Positions 11,576 through 23,399 of a DNA stretch of 64,000 bases are shown in pieces (the first letter of the stretch is position 1; each line of letters begins with the position of its first letter). Position numbers and translations under genes: made by a program. The notes beneath the pieces are model-generated. The model saw only the letters and a list, made by a program, of their open reading frames with translations. It did not search any database and was not told the origin of the DNA. This stretch comes from Datisca glomerata (taxonomy: Eukaryota; Streptophyta; Magnoliopsida; Cucurbitales; Datiscaceae), in assembly GCA_003255025.1 (NCBI GenBank), contig QANY01013337.1, positions 808,237 through 872,236 on the forward strand, read 5' to 3'.

Positions 11576-12708
11576 CTTATAACTAGTCATGTAACATATT
11601 TGTGTCACTAAAAATCACATCGTAAGTAAATCAACTAAATGATACTAATGTAATCGATCATTTTCTGTTTAGGATGCTCCTTTGGCTTTAAAATGTAAAA
11701 CAAAATTATTTTATTCTACAAAAACTAATCCATCATGGAAGGAAAAGCAATTCAGAGTTCCTAAAGTTACTTAAACACATAGAAAGATAAATTCACAAAA
11801 AAAGAAAACAAGAAATTCCTCACAGAACAAAAAAGTCGATATTCATGGAGTACTAAATACTCTATTCTCTAAAATTATTTCATAACATAACAAGTATGAA
11901 TTTTTCAAATTTTAAGAGTCAAGTTGTTCTCTCTTTAACATATAAATAAAATTATACATGTATTAGCTTATTAATAGAGAAAACTGAAAACTCATTATTT
12001 CAAGAGCACTGAAGACTCCATACTCCTAAGACTAATGCTCTCTGTCAGAAAAACTAAATCATAACTTAATTTTATTGTATTAGAAAACATTCGATATTTG
12101 GGATTATTCAATAAAAAGGTTGTACCCTCTGAAGGAACTTTCAAAAAGCATGTTCCATTAGGATTTAGATCACCTAGAGCACCTGGATCATCTCCTTTTT
12201 TATCATCGAAGTAGGAAGTGACGTTAAACCGATCTGGACCATTGAATAAAAACAACGGTCTAGATCAATTTGGTATAAAATCCAAAAAAAAAAAAGACTG
12301 ATCCCCCTTCTTGGAAATCTGTCCCATTATATGTTTTTTCATGTTCATTGTTGCTATTCCTTTTTCAAAGAACAATATCCTAGTTACCAAACATGCAAAA
12401 ACTACAGAGCAAACCTCAGAAAATCTACTCAGATAGACAAAGGGAAGGAAAACCAACACTTCTACCTAATATGCATGTGCTTACATATATGTAACCACAA
12501 AAGGAAAATAAAAAAGAAGACATTTTACAGTTGCTTTTGTCTACCAGTTCAAATAAGCATATACGCGATAGATCAGATACATGGATGGCAGGAACCGATA
12601 TTCTTTTCGAGTTAAAGAAATCAATTGGGTGATGAATTTCGGCACTTCACTTCTCTCCTAAATGAGTTTCCAAACATTTATTGAATGGTTAAAGTTTCTG
12701 CAACATCT

Positions 12709-15700
12709 TCAAGCACCACTCGCGTATAAACGGGTCCATTCCTTGGCTGCAACAAGGAATAAAGATAGAGCGAAATGAAAATGCGGAACAGAACAGACTT
12801 TCTTCTTTTATCTAATTTTTCAATTACATGTTGTATGAATACGACACAATTACATATTGAAAAAGTAAAAACCTCACCTGTTTCAACAGCTTCAGCCTCG
12901 TTTGTTTTCCAATGCTTGGCAATGTTCTCAGAGAGTGGATCGTCGGGGTTTGGAGCACTCAGAAGCGCTTGAATACTGCAATTAAGAACCGATAGCAGCA
13001 ACAGTTAAGGTTAAAATTCTCGGTCAATGTATAAAAACCACCCTCATCAAAGAAGTAGAAGTGAGCAATTCTATCTACTGTTTTCTAAACCACTATGCAT
13101 AGTAGGTGTATCAGCCAGAATGCTTAGATAACGCAAACAAGAGTGATTGGCATTGCATATTGTTAGACCCAACTAAACGACCACATATTATATGCCAAGC
13201 ATCTATCAGGAAACATATAAACGGAATCAAACACTCAAAAGATGTGATATTAGAATATCACAGCTCATATTACCTCAAAAGTACAGTTCGTATCTGAAGA
13301 GCAGGACTCCATTTGTCTTTTAGAATGTCAAGACAAATCCTTCCCAGCTGATTCGTAGAACTTTTTCCATTAGAAGAGAGAAAAAACTCTCCTAAATCGA
13401 AAAGGGAGCAAATGGAAGGTAAGAGTAAGACCACAACTCACCTTATCAATGTTTGGATGATATATCTTCGTAAGAAATCGAACCTGTTACAGAAAGGGTA
13501 AGAGAAAGGTAAGGAAATGTGCATCCCACAAGTAACGACAACTTATTCAATAGCCTATTAAGCAAATAATTAACTAGTTGAAGAATCTATAAGAAAGATC
13601 CTTGGCCTCAAAAGTCCAACTCCTCTATAATATCATTATATTTCTCATCGAGTATGTCTAAATGAAAATGAGGATTTCGGTTGCAGCACACAATTCAATA
13701 AAAGAGAGTGATTTTAAGCTCTCTAACAGCATTTGATTCTTAACCTGAATCAAAGGATCAGTTGCGAAAAGCTCATGATGACAGCATTAATGAAGTGTAT
13801 GAAAGACATAAAGTATATGGAAGGAAATGCAAAGGAAGTACCTTAGGAGCGGCCATAGGATATTCTTCAGGCAAAAATAGCTCCAACTTGAAAACCCCTC
13901 CTACAGTATCATTCCAGACAAATGGAAAGATATCATACATGCATGGAAAGAAACAATATCTCACACATACAGGTATGAAGGGATAGTTATCCTATAACAA
14001 AGAAATTTTCAAGTCACATGTCTAAATAAGACAAGAAGTACAGAGAGTCTCGTCATAAATGGTACCATCATTGAAATTCTTATGTTCGTCCCTCTTAATT
14101 ATCGTTTAGTAATATGATATCCACCCATAGCATATCAAACATTAAACAACATTCAAGCTGAATGTCCAAAAAAACTAAAAATATTGTCACAACCGGAAAC
14201 ATTCAACTGTGAAACAATTTCAGCTTTCTATAATAACAATCATCTTACTAATTTTTTTCATTAAAATTTCACAATTAACCAAACCATATACTCCCCAACC
14301 CACAACATATCAAGTACATGGACCTGTCTCTATCGGCATGCATTAAAAACCATCCATCCAAGAACCAAGAACACAAAAAACTATGATCAGAACTGGCAGA
14401 ACAATCGTTTTCACACATGAGTTTTTCTTATCCAATTGAATCCAGCTCAATTGCAAACAATACATGAGTCAAAATCTTCCACTCGTAAGTTTCACATGTA
14501 AACATGCTATGGAAAAGGAAAAAGATTCATATGCATGTAAACATGAGCGCTGGAGTGAGAGCAGAGATCATAAAAGTAATACAAACAAGCTTTATGAAAC
14601 AAAAATTTTAAGCCACTCCTGACCCTCAACTTTCTTAACTCATTTGCTACCACAGAAATGTAGTGTACCATATACAAAGCTAGAGGTACAAATTTGTATG
14701 ATGGAATGGAGAGTTAAGGTTTTTTTAGCCCTTTTTTCTTTCTTTATGATTAAAGAGTGTTGGGGGGATTTTTGTATTTAGCATGAGACGTTACTCCTTC
14801 ATGAATGAAGTAACACAGAACTCCATAACACAAAGCTACATTTCTCTTTCCAAAAACAGAAACGAAGCAAAATATGCCCTTCCACTAGTAAAACAAGTTC
14901 CATAACATTTACTTACATTCTCAACTAAACAACTATAAAGGGCCACATAGAGAAAAAATGCCAGCAACCAAACAAGAAACAAAACCCCATAAAACAGAGC
15001 ACTTCATAATGCACGCTGACAGACAATATACCTTCATAAGGAGACTGGCTTGGCCCAAGGATCATGACATTAAAATATCGCATGTTGTCCTCTGAAGGCG
15101 AGGCGCTGATTCCAGGAGCTGATATCGTAAAACACAAATATATACTTACATAAGACTCAAAAACAACATCGCACAAATGCAACTATATTTGTGCATCCCA
15201 CCATTTTATATTTATGTATTTAACATTGAAACTAAGTCGAATATAAACATTTCCACAGTAACCTAATGAACAAACCAAAATCCAATTAATTTAACCAAAA
15301 ACGACATAATTTTAGATTCAAGCCTCTTCAAACGGAGGAGAGGGAGCTGACTTACCCGGCTCACTGAGGAGGCGCTGAGTTTCCTGTTGGATCAAGAAAG
15401 AAAAAGTCATCAGCACAGTCAAAACACAATAACAAAACCATAGTTCTCGTTGGCTGCTCAAAAAGCCATCAGCACAGCTCAAAAATTAAGACGAACTTTT
15501 TAATCTCTAACCAAAAGAAAACAAAGTAGACAACAATTGAAAGTTCTACAATAGGCTACCAGAAAATAAATAGAATTCCATCTAAAATTTCACTAGAAAC
15601 CCATGAAAATCTAACAATAGCACTGAGATATAAAATAAAAAAAATCGCTCGTTTCGCCTGCCAACCAAATTGATCAACGAAACTAAAAAGGGGATAAAGA

Positions 15701-15759
15701 AGACGATCCAGATGGTTGGGAACCTTGATAATTCGTCTCGGAAGATTACTGTTGGCCAT
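12709..15759 (-). CDS. UBC36: Ubiquitin-conjugating enzyme E2, Ubc13 type (UBC35/36-like), 153 aa
   Basis: With a Uev/MMZ partner this E2 builds Lys63-linked ubiquitin chains used in DNA-damage tolerance, iron and immune signalling. Eight coding exons join in frame: 15759-15724, 15383-15356, 15118-15032, 13900-13842, 13483-13442, 13347-13274, 12975-12878 and 12746-12709; all introns are GT-AG. The protein starts [18 protein letters not shown] and ends [10 protein letters not shown]. Visible landmarks are the HPN motif at residues 79-81 and the catalytic cysteine C89 in [12 protein letters not shown]. The 153-aa length equals that of Arabidopsis UBC35/36, and the sequence is nearly invariant, so an intact gene is very likely. 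Whether the orthologue is UBC35 or UBC36 cannot be decided. Long introns hold no recognised TE. Confidence 0.96.
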
Positions 15760-15849
15760 TTCAATGTCGATTAACAGAACAGGTAATAGGGTTTAGACCA
15801 CAAATAGGGAGGGGTGGGGTTCTCACTAAGACAGATCGAAGACTTCTAG

Positions 15850-17310
15850 CTTGTTTTCCTTTTTTTTCTTGTCAAATTTCTAGCTTTGTTTTCCTTTACT
15901 AGCGTCTGGGCCGTCTGGTCGTGATTAAAAATAAATAAATAATAACTTCAAAATATGGAGTTTTGGTCATTATGAGACACTTCTATTCTAATTTAAATTA
16001 CTTATTTACTTAAAGTGTCGACCAATGTTCACATTCTTATTTGATATGTGTAAGTAGCTACTTATTCCGTCAATAAATTTTTCAATAGTTACTTTTGATA
16101 TCTAAATTTGTCAAAGTAGTTATTTACAGTGTCCAAGTAATTATTTTGACGCTTTAAGTGTATAAGAGTAGTAAGTATTTTTTATAAGCAAAATAAACCA
16201 TAATTCAAGTTTTGAAAAGTTTGACTGAAGTTCTGAAACCTCTATTCAAATCAATCATCTATCTGACGAATCCAATAAAAAGTAGGCCGTGACATCTTAA
16301 CATGAACAACCAATATATCCTACACTTTTAATTTGATAAATTTGATCCTCCAATAAATATTCAAATAGCTATTTTTGATATCCAAATAGTGTTGCAGGAA
16401 CTACTTGTAGTTCTAAGTAGTCAATGACACTTTAGGTATAGTAGGATAGTAAGTCTTTTCATAAGCAAAATGAACCATAATTTCAAGTTTTGAAAAGTTT
16501 GAATGAAATTCTGAAACATCTTCCAAATCGATCATTTATTTAAAGAATCCAATAAAAAGTAGGCCTTAGACATTTTAACATGAATGACCAACATATCATA
16601 TACTTTCAATTTGATAAATTTGATCCTCCAAGATTCATTAATCTCGAGCAATGTGGCCCATTCATCTAGTGTTCTACTTCGAATCTTAATGCTTCTTCTC
16701 ACGCACTTTATAGGTGAGTAACGATTCTTTCTTACGAGTTTCAAATTTTGTCTTTTCTGATCACATGGAAGTAACGATAGTATTGAGTGAAGGGCCACAT
16801 TACTTGAAATTCAAAACTTGAATGATGAATTTAACTTAGATGAAAGTACAAGGACCATATTGATAGCTCATATAAGTTGTGAGAGACTATGTTGTATTTT
16901 AACTTTTTATTAGAGGTCAGTATGGTATTTATACCTCTATTCTAATCACGTGGGGGTCGTTTGATCTCTTTCCGTCAAATCTTGACAAAATTTATGTTAT
17001 GGACTTCCAATGTACAAAATGGTGAGCTCTCGATGCAAAATAGAATTCGGGTCAAAGGGATGGAGCAATAGTATCATGAACCATATATGATTAGAGATGC
17101 CAAAATCATCCATGAATCTTCTAACTCGTGAAGACCACCCATAATGGGGCATATTTTTATGCATAAATAAATGATGTGATTGGTACATAGCATCATGATG
17201 TCAAAATCACCTAATGGGTCCCGAACCATGGGGATTCGCTCTTGATGATGTGGATTTTTTGTGAATAAATGGGTGGTACAGCGAGTATGAGACATTTGTA
17301 AATAAAAGAG
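15850..17310. other. Intergenic repeats upstream of UBC gene
   Basis: The stretch is non-coding. It includes a two-copy tandem duplication (16069-16633) and, further right, unclassified AT-rich sequence. The UBC promoter should lie just after 15780, but no TATA box was assigned with confidence. Confidence 0.5.
16069..16633. repeat. Two-copy tandem duplication, period about 280 bp
   Basis: The copies are about 16069-16352 and 16353-16633. Shared landmarks in both are TTTTGATATC, then CATAATT(T)CAAGTTTTGAAAAG, CCAATAAAAAGTAGGCC and TTTGATAAATTTGATCCTCC, in the same order and spacing. Scattered substitutions and small indels separate the copies, so the duplication is not recent. Confidence 0.85.
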
Positions 17311-17314
17311 TGGG

Positions 17315-17550
17315 CTCAATAGTGGATTTAGGTGGTAAAATGATTAAATTCTCTAGCCGAGATTCAGGGTTCGAGTCCATACTAGCTCATAGAGAGGTGA
17401 TATATCTACATCGCATCCATTGTTCTCAAGGCTTGCTCAAATATGCAATGATGGAAGATATCAACGCGATGGTGGGTTGGATACAATATTTCTAACTGAC
17501 TAGTGGTATCAATTCCTGCTACTATCCATTCTTTCACCAAAAAAGATAAT
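17315..17550 (+). mobile_element. Probable tRNA-derived SINE
   Basis: A strong Pol III box B (GGGTTCGAGTCC at about 17366-17377) follows a weaker box A-like stretch (GGTGGTAAAATGATTAAATT). The 3' end is TTTCACCAAAAAAGATAA, a common SINE-like tail. The body between differs from the SINEs at 10235 and 25034, so this is a second family. No target duplication could be fixed. Confidence 0.55.
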
Positions 17551-17648
17551 ATCAAATGCACTTTTTATAGTCGTGGCCCCGATTATTTAGTAAGTAGTAA
17601 TGTAATTTATAAAATCAATATATAATTTATTGGTGAGATAGATTGGCG

Positions 17649-17665
17649 CAAATTATTGAATTCTT
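17649..17665. repeat. LINE target-site duplication, A-tail side
   Basis: The 17 bases CAAATTATTGAATTCTT are repeated without mismatch at 23383-23399. The last two T bases may also be read as part of the A tail. Confidence 0.92.
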
Positions 17666-17932
17666 TTTTTAAACTAGCAAAACGCTAAAGATAAAACTAC
17701 GAAATGTCTTAACAAACTACATCAAGAATACAAACTAGACATTCAAACAGCCACGAACGGTTCTCCAAGTGGAAACACTCTAGTGAGCAAGATGATGGGT
17801 AGCCTCGTTGGCCGAACGAGAACAATGACTTAGGTGAGGGTTCTGCGAAGCTGAGATCAAGCTCCTACAGTCTTCTAGAACACCACCAGCATCGGAAAAA
17901 TCATCAGAAGAAGAAGACAAACCTTGAATAAC

Positions 17933-18631
17933 CTACAAACAATCAGAATTAATCTCATTCAGCATAAAATTTTGCTGCTTAGATAATGAGAGACCATCCC
18001 TCAAAGCTAGTGCTTCAACTATCAAAGGCTGAAATGAGCCACGAATGTTCATAGCGAACGCAAGAATGGTGTCTCCATTATGGTTACGAATTAAACCACC
18101 CAAACCACACACTTTATTGCTACTAGTAGCACCATCAACATTCAACTTCAGCTCTCCTCTATTCGGCCTGGACCAATTTCTGCAAGGTTAAACCCGATTG
18201 TGTATTTTCGGGGTTAATCTCATGTTAGCTAAGGAGAAATCTTCAATATATTTTTCCACCCAAGCTAAGATATCAGTAGATAAGGCCACGAGCTCGGATT
18301 GGACAACCTTGTTTCTAAAAAACCATAGAGCCCAGCAAATTATAACAAACCTACAAAGAGAAATATGATCCAAATTCAAGCAGAAAAAGGATATAAAGTC
18401 AGCCATAGGCCAACAATTACTCTTCTTAGGAATATGGGGAAGGATGCTTTCTTCATTCCAAACTGAAGCAAAGAAAGGGCATAAGAATAGAGCATGAACC
18501 GTCATATCTATTTGACCACAAAAGAAGCATTTATTATCTTTGATTTTTCTTTGGGTTAGATTAAAACCCGAGGAAATGAAGTCATTAGTGGCTCTCCAAA
18601 TAAAAAATTTCACTTTACTTGGAATATTCAA
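17933..18631 (-). pseudogene. LINE ORF2 zf-RVT and RNase H domains, broken
   Basis: The 18631-18188 frame is a zf-RVT domain (IPSKVKFFIWRATNDF, then CFFCGQIDMTVHALFLCPFFASVW, giving CxxC...HxxxxC). The 18145-17933 frame is an RNase H fold of the RVT_3 type (NVDGATSSNKVCGLGGLIRN ... IVEALALRDGLSLS), with the first Asp and the Glu retained. The pairing places the element in the plant L1-like group that carries an RNase H domain. Confidence 0.88.
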
Positions 18632-19458
18632 GTTCCAAATTCTTTTCCATCAATTCTCAATGGGGTTGCTATTAGAGGATCTGCATCTATTTTGGGAGTT
18701 TAAAGCCACAAAGTAACCGCTCTTCGCCGAGTAAATGCCTTTCCGATCGAAGTGCCAAATAATCTTATCCTCCACGTACAAGCTCCGCGAAGGAATGGAT
18801 AAAATGTCATCTCTATCCACGAGAGGGAACACTTATTGAATAAGGCTTATGTTCCAAATCCTATCAACTAACAGATCCGCCACTCTAAGATCACTCATGG
18901 AATTGTTGAGAGAAATAAGGAGGAAAGAATTCGGTCTAGGGATCCAAGGATCCTCAAACACCATAACCGACCCCCCATTGCCAATTCTCCAACGATGCCC
19001 TTTTTTGATAATATCTATCCCCTAAATTAAACTTATCCAAAGAAACGAATAGCTCGATTTTAAATCGCAGTCCAACAGCGAACAGTTGGGGAAATACCAG
19101 CTCTTAAGCGCTCTAGAGACTAGAGAGGATGGATTGGACAGAATACACCAGATTTGCTTCGCCAAGAGAGCTTAGTTAAAAAGCTCCAAGGACCTAAACT
19201 CCAACCCTCCTTCGTGTTTTGGTCTATACATCTTCCCTCAAGCAAGCCAGTGAATTTTCCTGTTTTGATCTGAGGAGCCGCACCAAAACTTCGCCATAGC
19301 CGCACTCAAATCCTTGCAAAAAGGAAATAGGTAATTTGACACATTCATTGAATATGTGGAAAGAGACGGGATTACTCCCTTAATGAGGATTTCCTTTCCC
19401 TAGCTGAAAATTGTCTTTCCCTCCATACATTCGTCGTAGATTTAGCCTTTGAAAGCAC

Positions 19459-20644
19459 TTAATCAAACAACACTCTCTTCCTCAATCCTACTACTGACGA
19501 TAAGCCCAGATATTTCCCATGACAAGGGGTTATCTCCACCCCTAGAATAGAAGTTGTCTCCCCTCTCACAGCTTGGGAGGTATTCGGGGAGAATACCATC
19601 ACCGACTTATCAAAGTTAACCAGTTGGCTCGAGGCTCTATAGTAGTCCATTAACACATTTTTCAAAAAAATATAATTATCTCTATCCGCTTTGTAGAATA
19701 TCATGCTATCATCAGCAAAAAATAAGTGAGAAACCCTAGGCCCTCTCCTACAAGTGTTAGGACATAAAATCTTACCCTTATTCTGCCCATCATTAATCAA
19801 AGCAGAAAGACCCCAGCCACTAAAATATTCTCGATAGGGTAATATGTTCTCAATAGTCTCAGACCTCTATAGGGTAATATGTTCATGATAGTCTCCCCAT
19901 TAATAGAAAAAGAATAAGAAACAGAGGACACACAACTCATAATCAAGGAAACCCAAGGATTGACTGAACCTCAGCCTTTCCATCGTACCTTTAATGAAGC
20001 ACCACTCAACTCTATCGTAAGCTTTGCTCATATCAAGCTTCTTTTATTAAGAGCACAGATCATTTCGAAAGCTACAATATCATTGTTAGCAATTTGGCGG
20101 CCCTTTAAGAAAGCACTTTGGGACTCAGAAATCACATAAGGTAGAATCAATTTCAATCGATTTGCTATAGACTTAGATATAATTTTATAAATAACATTAC
20201 ATAAACTGATCGGTCTAAATTTAGACACATAAGCAGGACTCTGCACTTTCGGGATAAGAGCAATAACAGTTTTATTGATAGCTTCCATACGTGAGTGACC
20301 ATTTAAGCAATCTAGCAAAGCTGAGTAGCGTCCTTCCCCACAATATGCCAATATTTCTTGTAGAAGAGAGCTCAAAAACCATCTGGGCCAGGACTTTTTA
20401 ACGGGTGCATCCCCATCAGAGCCTAAAAAATCTCAGCCTTCAAGAAAGGGCGATCGAGAAGAGCATTCGTGTTATCCGTAACTTTCGGTTCAATCGTGTC
20501 CAAAACCTTAGCTAAGTCCTCTTCCGAAAGCCTCTGATAAGAGAAAATCTTATCAAAGTAATCATTGATAACTATCCCAATTTCCTCCTGCTTCTTACGC
20601 CAACACCCATCGTTGTCAAACAAGCCTACAATATTGTTCCTCAT
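19459..20644 (-). pseudogene. LINE ORF2 reverse transcriptase domain, broken
   Basis: Conserved blocks appear in order: TVIALIPKVQSPAYVSKFRPISLCNVIYKIISK and SAFLKGRQIANNDIVAFE (20375-20028), then HLFFADDSMIFYKAD (19800-19459) with the catalytic FADD. The region between (20028-19800) is degraded and contains a local repeat of TATAGGGTAATATGTTC at about 19831 and 19866. Stops and frame changes make it inactive. Confidence 0.92.
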
Positions 20645-20967
20645 CTTTCATTCTGACGCCCTTGAATTGAAGAACTTTATGTTTTTGTCACCCCATTTTA
20701 GCCAATCCATACGCGATCATTGCTTCCAAAACATCTCTTCTTAATTCTCAAGTCTAATGATTTCAGCATGGACATTCTGGGCTTCCTCCCATGCCTCCCT
20801 GAAGTCCCCCTAGTCTTTGAGATGATCACGTCTATCTCTTTTCTGCTTCAGATTCTTCGCAATATTCCCAAAAGTCCACTTCCCCCATTGGCGCAAGGCT
20901 TGCGCATAATGGTTCAAAATCCTTCTAAAAGCCTCGACATCGATATTGCCTGCATTTCCCCCCAAAC

Positions 20968-21771
20968 TTAGCTAATAACCTCATTATATCCCTCCTCATA
21001 GGTCCATAGAGCTTCAAAGTGAAACCTGCCTCTCGTCCCCCTCATCCTGTGAAACTGGGATAATTGTTCCACTACACGGGTCAAAAGTGCTCTATGATCA
21101 GAAGTAAGGAACCCAGGAACCCCAAAACCTCGACCCACGCTCCCCTGAACCAATTCTTCCAGTCTTTCAAAGTGAAAGCTCTGTCAAGCATTTCTTTAAT
21201 AAACTCCTGCCCTTGTCTATTATTAACCCACGTAAATTTAGGACCCTTGAATCCCAGATAAAAAAGTCCATAAAAATCTACAGTCAAGCTAAACTTCTCC
21301 AATTGAGATGAAGGTTTTGGATTGCCCCCAAAGTTCTCAAAATTGTCAAGCACCCCATTAAAATCACCAATCACAACACAATCCATGGCTCATTGTGTGC
21401 GTCAGAGAGCCTTTTGAGTAAATTCCATGAATGGCTTCTAAGGCTAGTTACCGAGTTGCCATAGAAACCAATAAGCCTCCGAACCTGACCTCCCTCCTTA
21501 GTAATCCTCGCATCAATGTGACCCACCGAAAAAGAACAAACCGTGAGAGAAACACCCCCTCCACAAATATGCCAAAGCCCCCTCTAGTCCCCACTCTGTC
21601 AACCGAAACTCCATTAGAGAAACCCAACCTCCTTTTGACACCATCCATAGCGAGAGCCTTAAGTTTTATTTTAGAAAGGAAAATAACATCTGGATTCTTG
21701 CTTTGCACCAGTTGGTGCAAAGCCCTGAATGCCCGGACCTTCCCCAAGCCCCGAACATTCCAACTTAGCAC
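20968..21771 (-). pseudogene. LINE ORF2 endonuclease domain (EEP/APE type), broken
   Basis: The start of ORF2 is MLSWNVRGLGKVRAFRALHQLV, the usual WNxRG opening of the AP-like endonuclease. The 21386 frame gives VVIGDFNGVLDNFENFGG and the motif KFTWVN. The 21153 frame gives TSDHRALL with the catalytic SDH. The three blocks lie in different frames. Known role: nicking the target to prime reverse transcription. Confidence 0.88.
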
Positions 21772-21935
21772 ATTGATTAATCACAGTGGATCCGCTCATC
21801 GGCACTCGCTGCTTTGGATGTATAGCCCACCACAATATTATCAATTTTTTATTTTTTTAAAACAGAAGAAAAAGGGAGAGACGCCTTCCATTTTTTAACA
21901 CCAATATCTACCTTATTCCAATTTCTGATCCTTCT

Positions 21936-23156
21936 TTACACACTCCCAAAATTGGACCCTCCCCTTCCACCTTGGCCTATGCCTCTACCTCTTTTTGAAT
22001 CAACTCTAGAGAGCACTCTCTTAGTAACCATGCCTTCCAGCTCTACGTTCTCATTGTTGGCTGTAAACATAAAAGCATTACTCTGCCCCATTGAGGGAAC
22101 CTCATTCCCCCGACATGATTTACCTTTCGTTATGTCCACTTGTATCAGGCTTTCACTATTAAATCCTCCCTCGGCTACTACTTGACTCGCTCTCTGATTT
22201 TCCTGAAGATCCCCTCCTTTAACAGACCCATCATCACCCTTCATCACCGAATTAGCGCTTTCATTTCTCATGTTATGAATATTATGAGACAGAACCCCTC
22301 ATTTACTCCCATTGTTAGTGATAAAAGCCACATTCCCTTCCTTTACTCCATTAATATCCAACCCAGAACCAGATCTGAATTTTTTTTAAGATTTCTCTCT
22401 AATTTATTCTCCATTCTATCTTTTGTATCTCACATTCTCACCCTAAATTTTGGTTTTGTTCCACTGGTTTCCCCTGCTCAAAGGATGCTACTATACTGGT
22501 TCACTTTCTCCATATGACAGAGTAACCTGCAATGATAGCAAAAGTCTGGTAGGTTCTCATATTTGAAATCCACCCAGATCGGTTCAAAACTCCCATTACT
22601 TTTGATTTTCATTCCTCTTCTTAGTGGCTTTAGGATATTTAAACGTAATATGATCCTTAAGTAACGACCCCAGTAACCCCCTTCAGCATGCTCATCCCAT
22701 CAATAAAAGTCCCTAAATTGTTTCCAAATTTTCCCCCATTTCAGCAGTCATAAAATGAAAGTGGCAGATTATGAACTTGAATATAGAAGCATACCTCATT
22801 TAAACGCACTCTCAGATGGCTGTATTTTTCAACCAGCTCTCCTATTAGTATGAGGGCTTTGTCGAAGTGCCATGGTTCATTGAGAAGAACCTTCTTCATG
22901 TCCAATAGGTGCTTAAATTGAGCCACAGACAGTTCATTTTCGATGTCTTTAATTTGGGCTCCCTTCCCCGGCTTCCATAGTCGGACTAGAGTTTGATTGA
23001 GAGAATTTTTGTTTACTGTCTTCTTTGATAGCACTTTAAAATAAGGCAAGGCTTTGATTCTAGCATTCTGTCAAAACCCGTTTCAGCTACCTCCAAAACA
23101 CACTCTTCTTCATGCGTTAGAGATAAAGCATTATAAAGAGTGTCCAACTCCTTCAT
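21936..23156 (-). pseudogene. LINE ORF1 (DUF4283 / zinc-knuckle nucleocapsid-like), broken
   Basis: The likely start is the ATG at 23156 (MKELDTLYNALSLTHEEE...), which has the L-x-LT-EEE pattern of plant L1 ORF1. The 23049-22741 frame is the DUF4283 core (FKHLLDMKKVLLNEPWHFD ... VCFYIQVHNLPLSF). Downstream, near 22530, a CYHC-type half zinc knuckle follows EPIWVDFKYENLPDF. The Gly/Ser-rich tail (22271-21936) completes ORF1. At least two frame changes are needed. The family binds the LINE RNA as a chaperone. Confidence 0.82.
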
Positions 23157-23382
23157 GTGGGAAATAGTAAAGAACAATGGGCAGGATGGAAAGTGACAAG
23201 ATGGACAACCACCTACCCCACCTTTTACGAGCTCCAAGACAAAGTCCAATGAAGAAAGCTATCCCACCAGTCTCCCCTACGCCAAGACAAGCTGGTGGCT
23301 AACTCTTATCCAGAGAGAAACCATACTCTCATCTCGAGAGAAAACCCACACACCTTTCCAATTCTAGTCGGGTACGAGTTTA

Positions 23383-23399
23383 CAAATTATTGAATTCTT
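23383..23399. repeat. LINE target-site duplication, 5' side
   Basis: This is the perfect partner of 17649-17665. It sits immediately beyond the LINE leader. Confidence 0.92.

Larger units (their letters stand above)
9900..12708. other. Intergenic, very AT-rich; SINE remnants only
   Basis: It separates the divergent RHM promoter from the 3' end of the UBC gene. It holds one clear SINE (about 10235-10350) and one decayed SINE-like block (about 11500-11575). An open frame on the minus strand at 12255-11995 (86 codons, NGPDRFNVTSYFDDKKGDD...) matches no family I know and lacks splice context, so I do not call it a gene. Confidence 0.5.
17666..23382 (-). mobile_element. L1-type LINE, full length but inactive (about 5.7 kb)
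   Basis: The element reads leftwards: 5' leader, ORF1 with DUF4283 and a zinc-knuckle region, then an ORF2 with endonuclease, reverse transcriptase, zf-RVT and RNase H domains, and a short A tail (T run at 17664-17670 on the plus strand). It is bounded by perfect 17-bp target duplications, CAAATTATTGAATTCTT at 17649-17665 and 23383-23399. This fixes the ends and shows insertion by target-primed reverse transcription. Every ORF is split by stops or frameshifts. Confidence 0.95.

Noticed and set aside
11995..12255. 86-codon minus-strand frame (NGPDRFNVTSYFDDKKGDD...)
   Set aside because: No recognised domain, no clear start context or splice sites, and AT-rich surroundings. Possibly a gene relic, but unsupported.
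13762..13986. Plus-strand frame inside the UBC gene
   Set aside because: It is antisense to UBC exon 4 and its introns.
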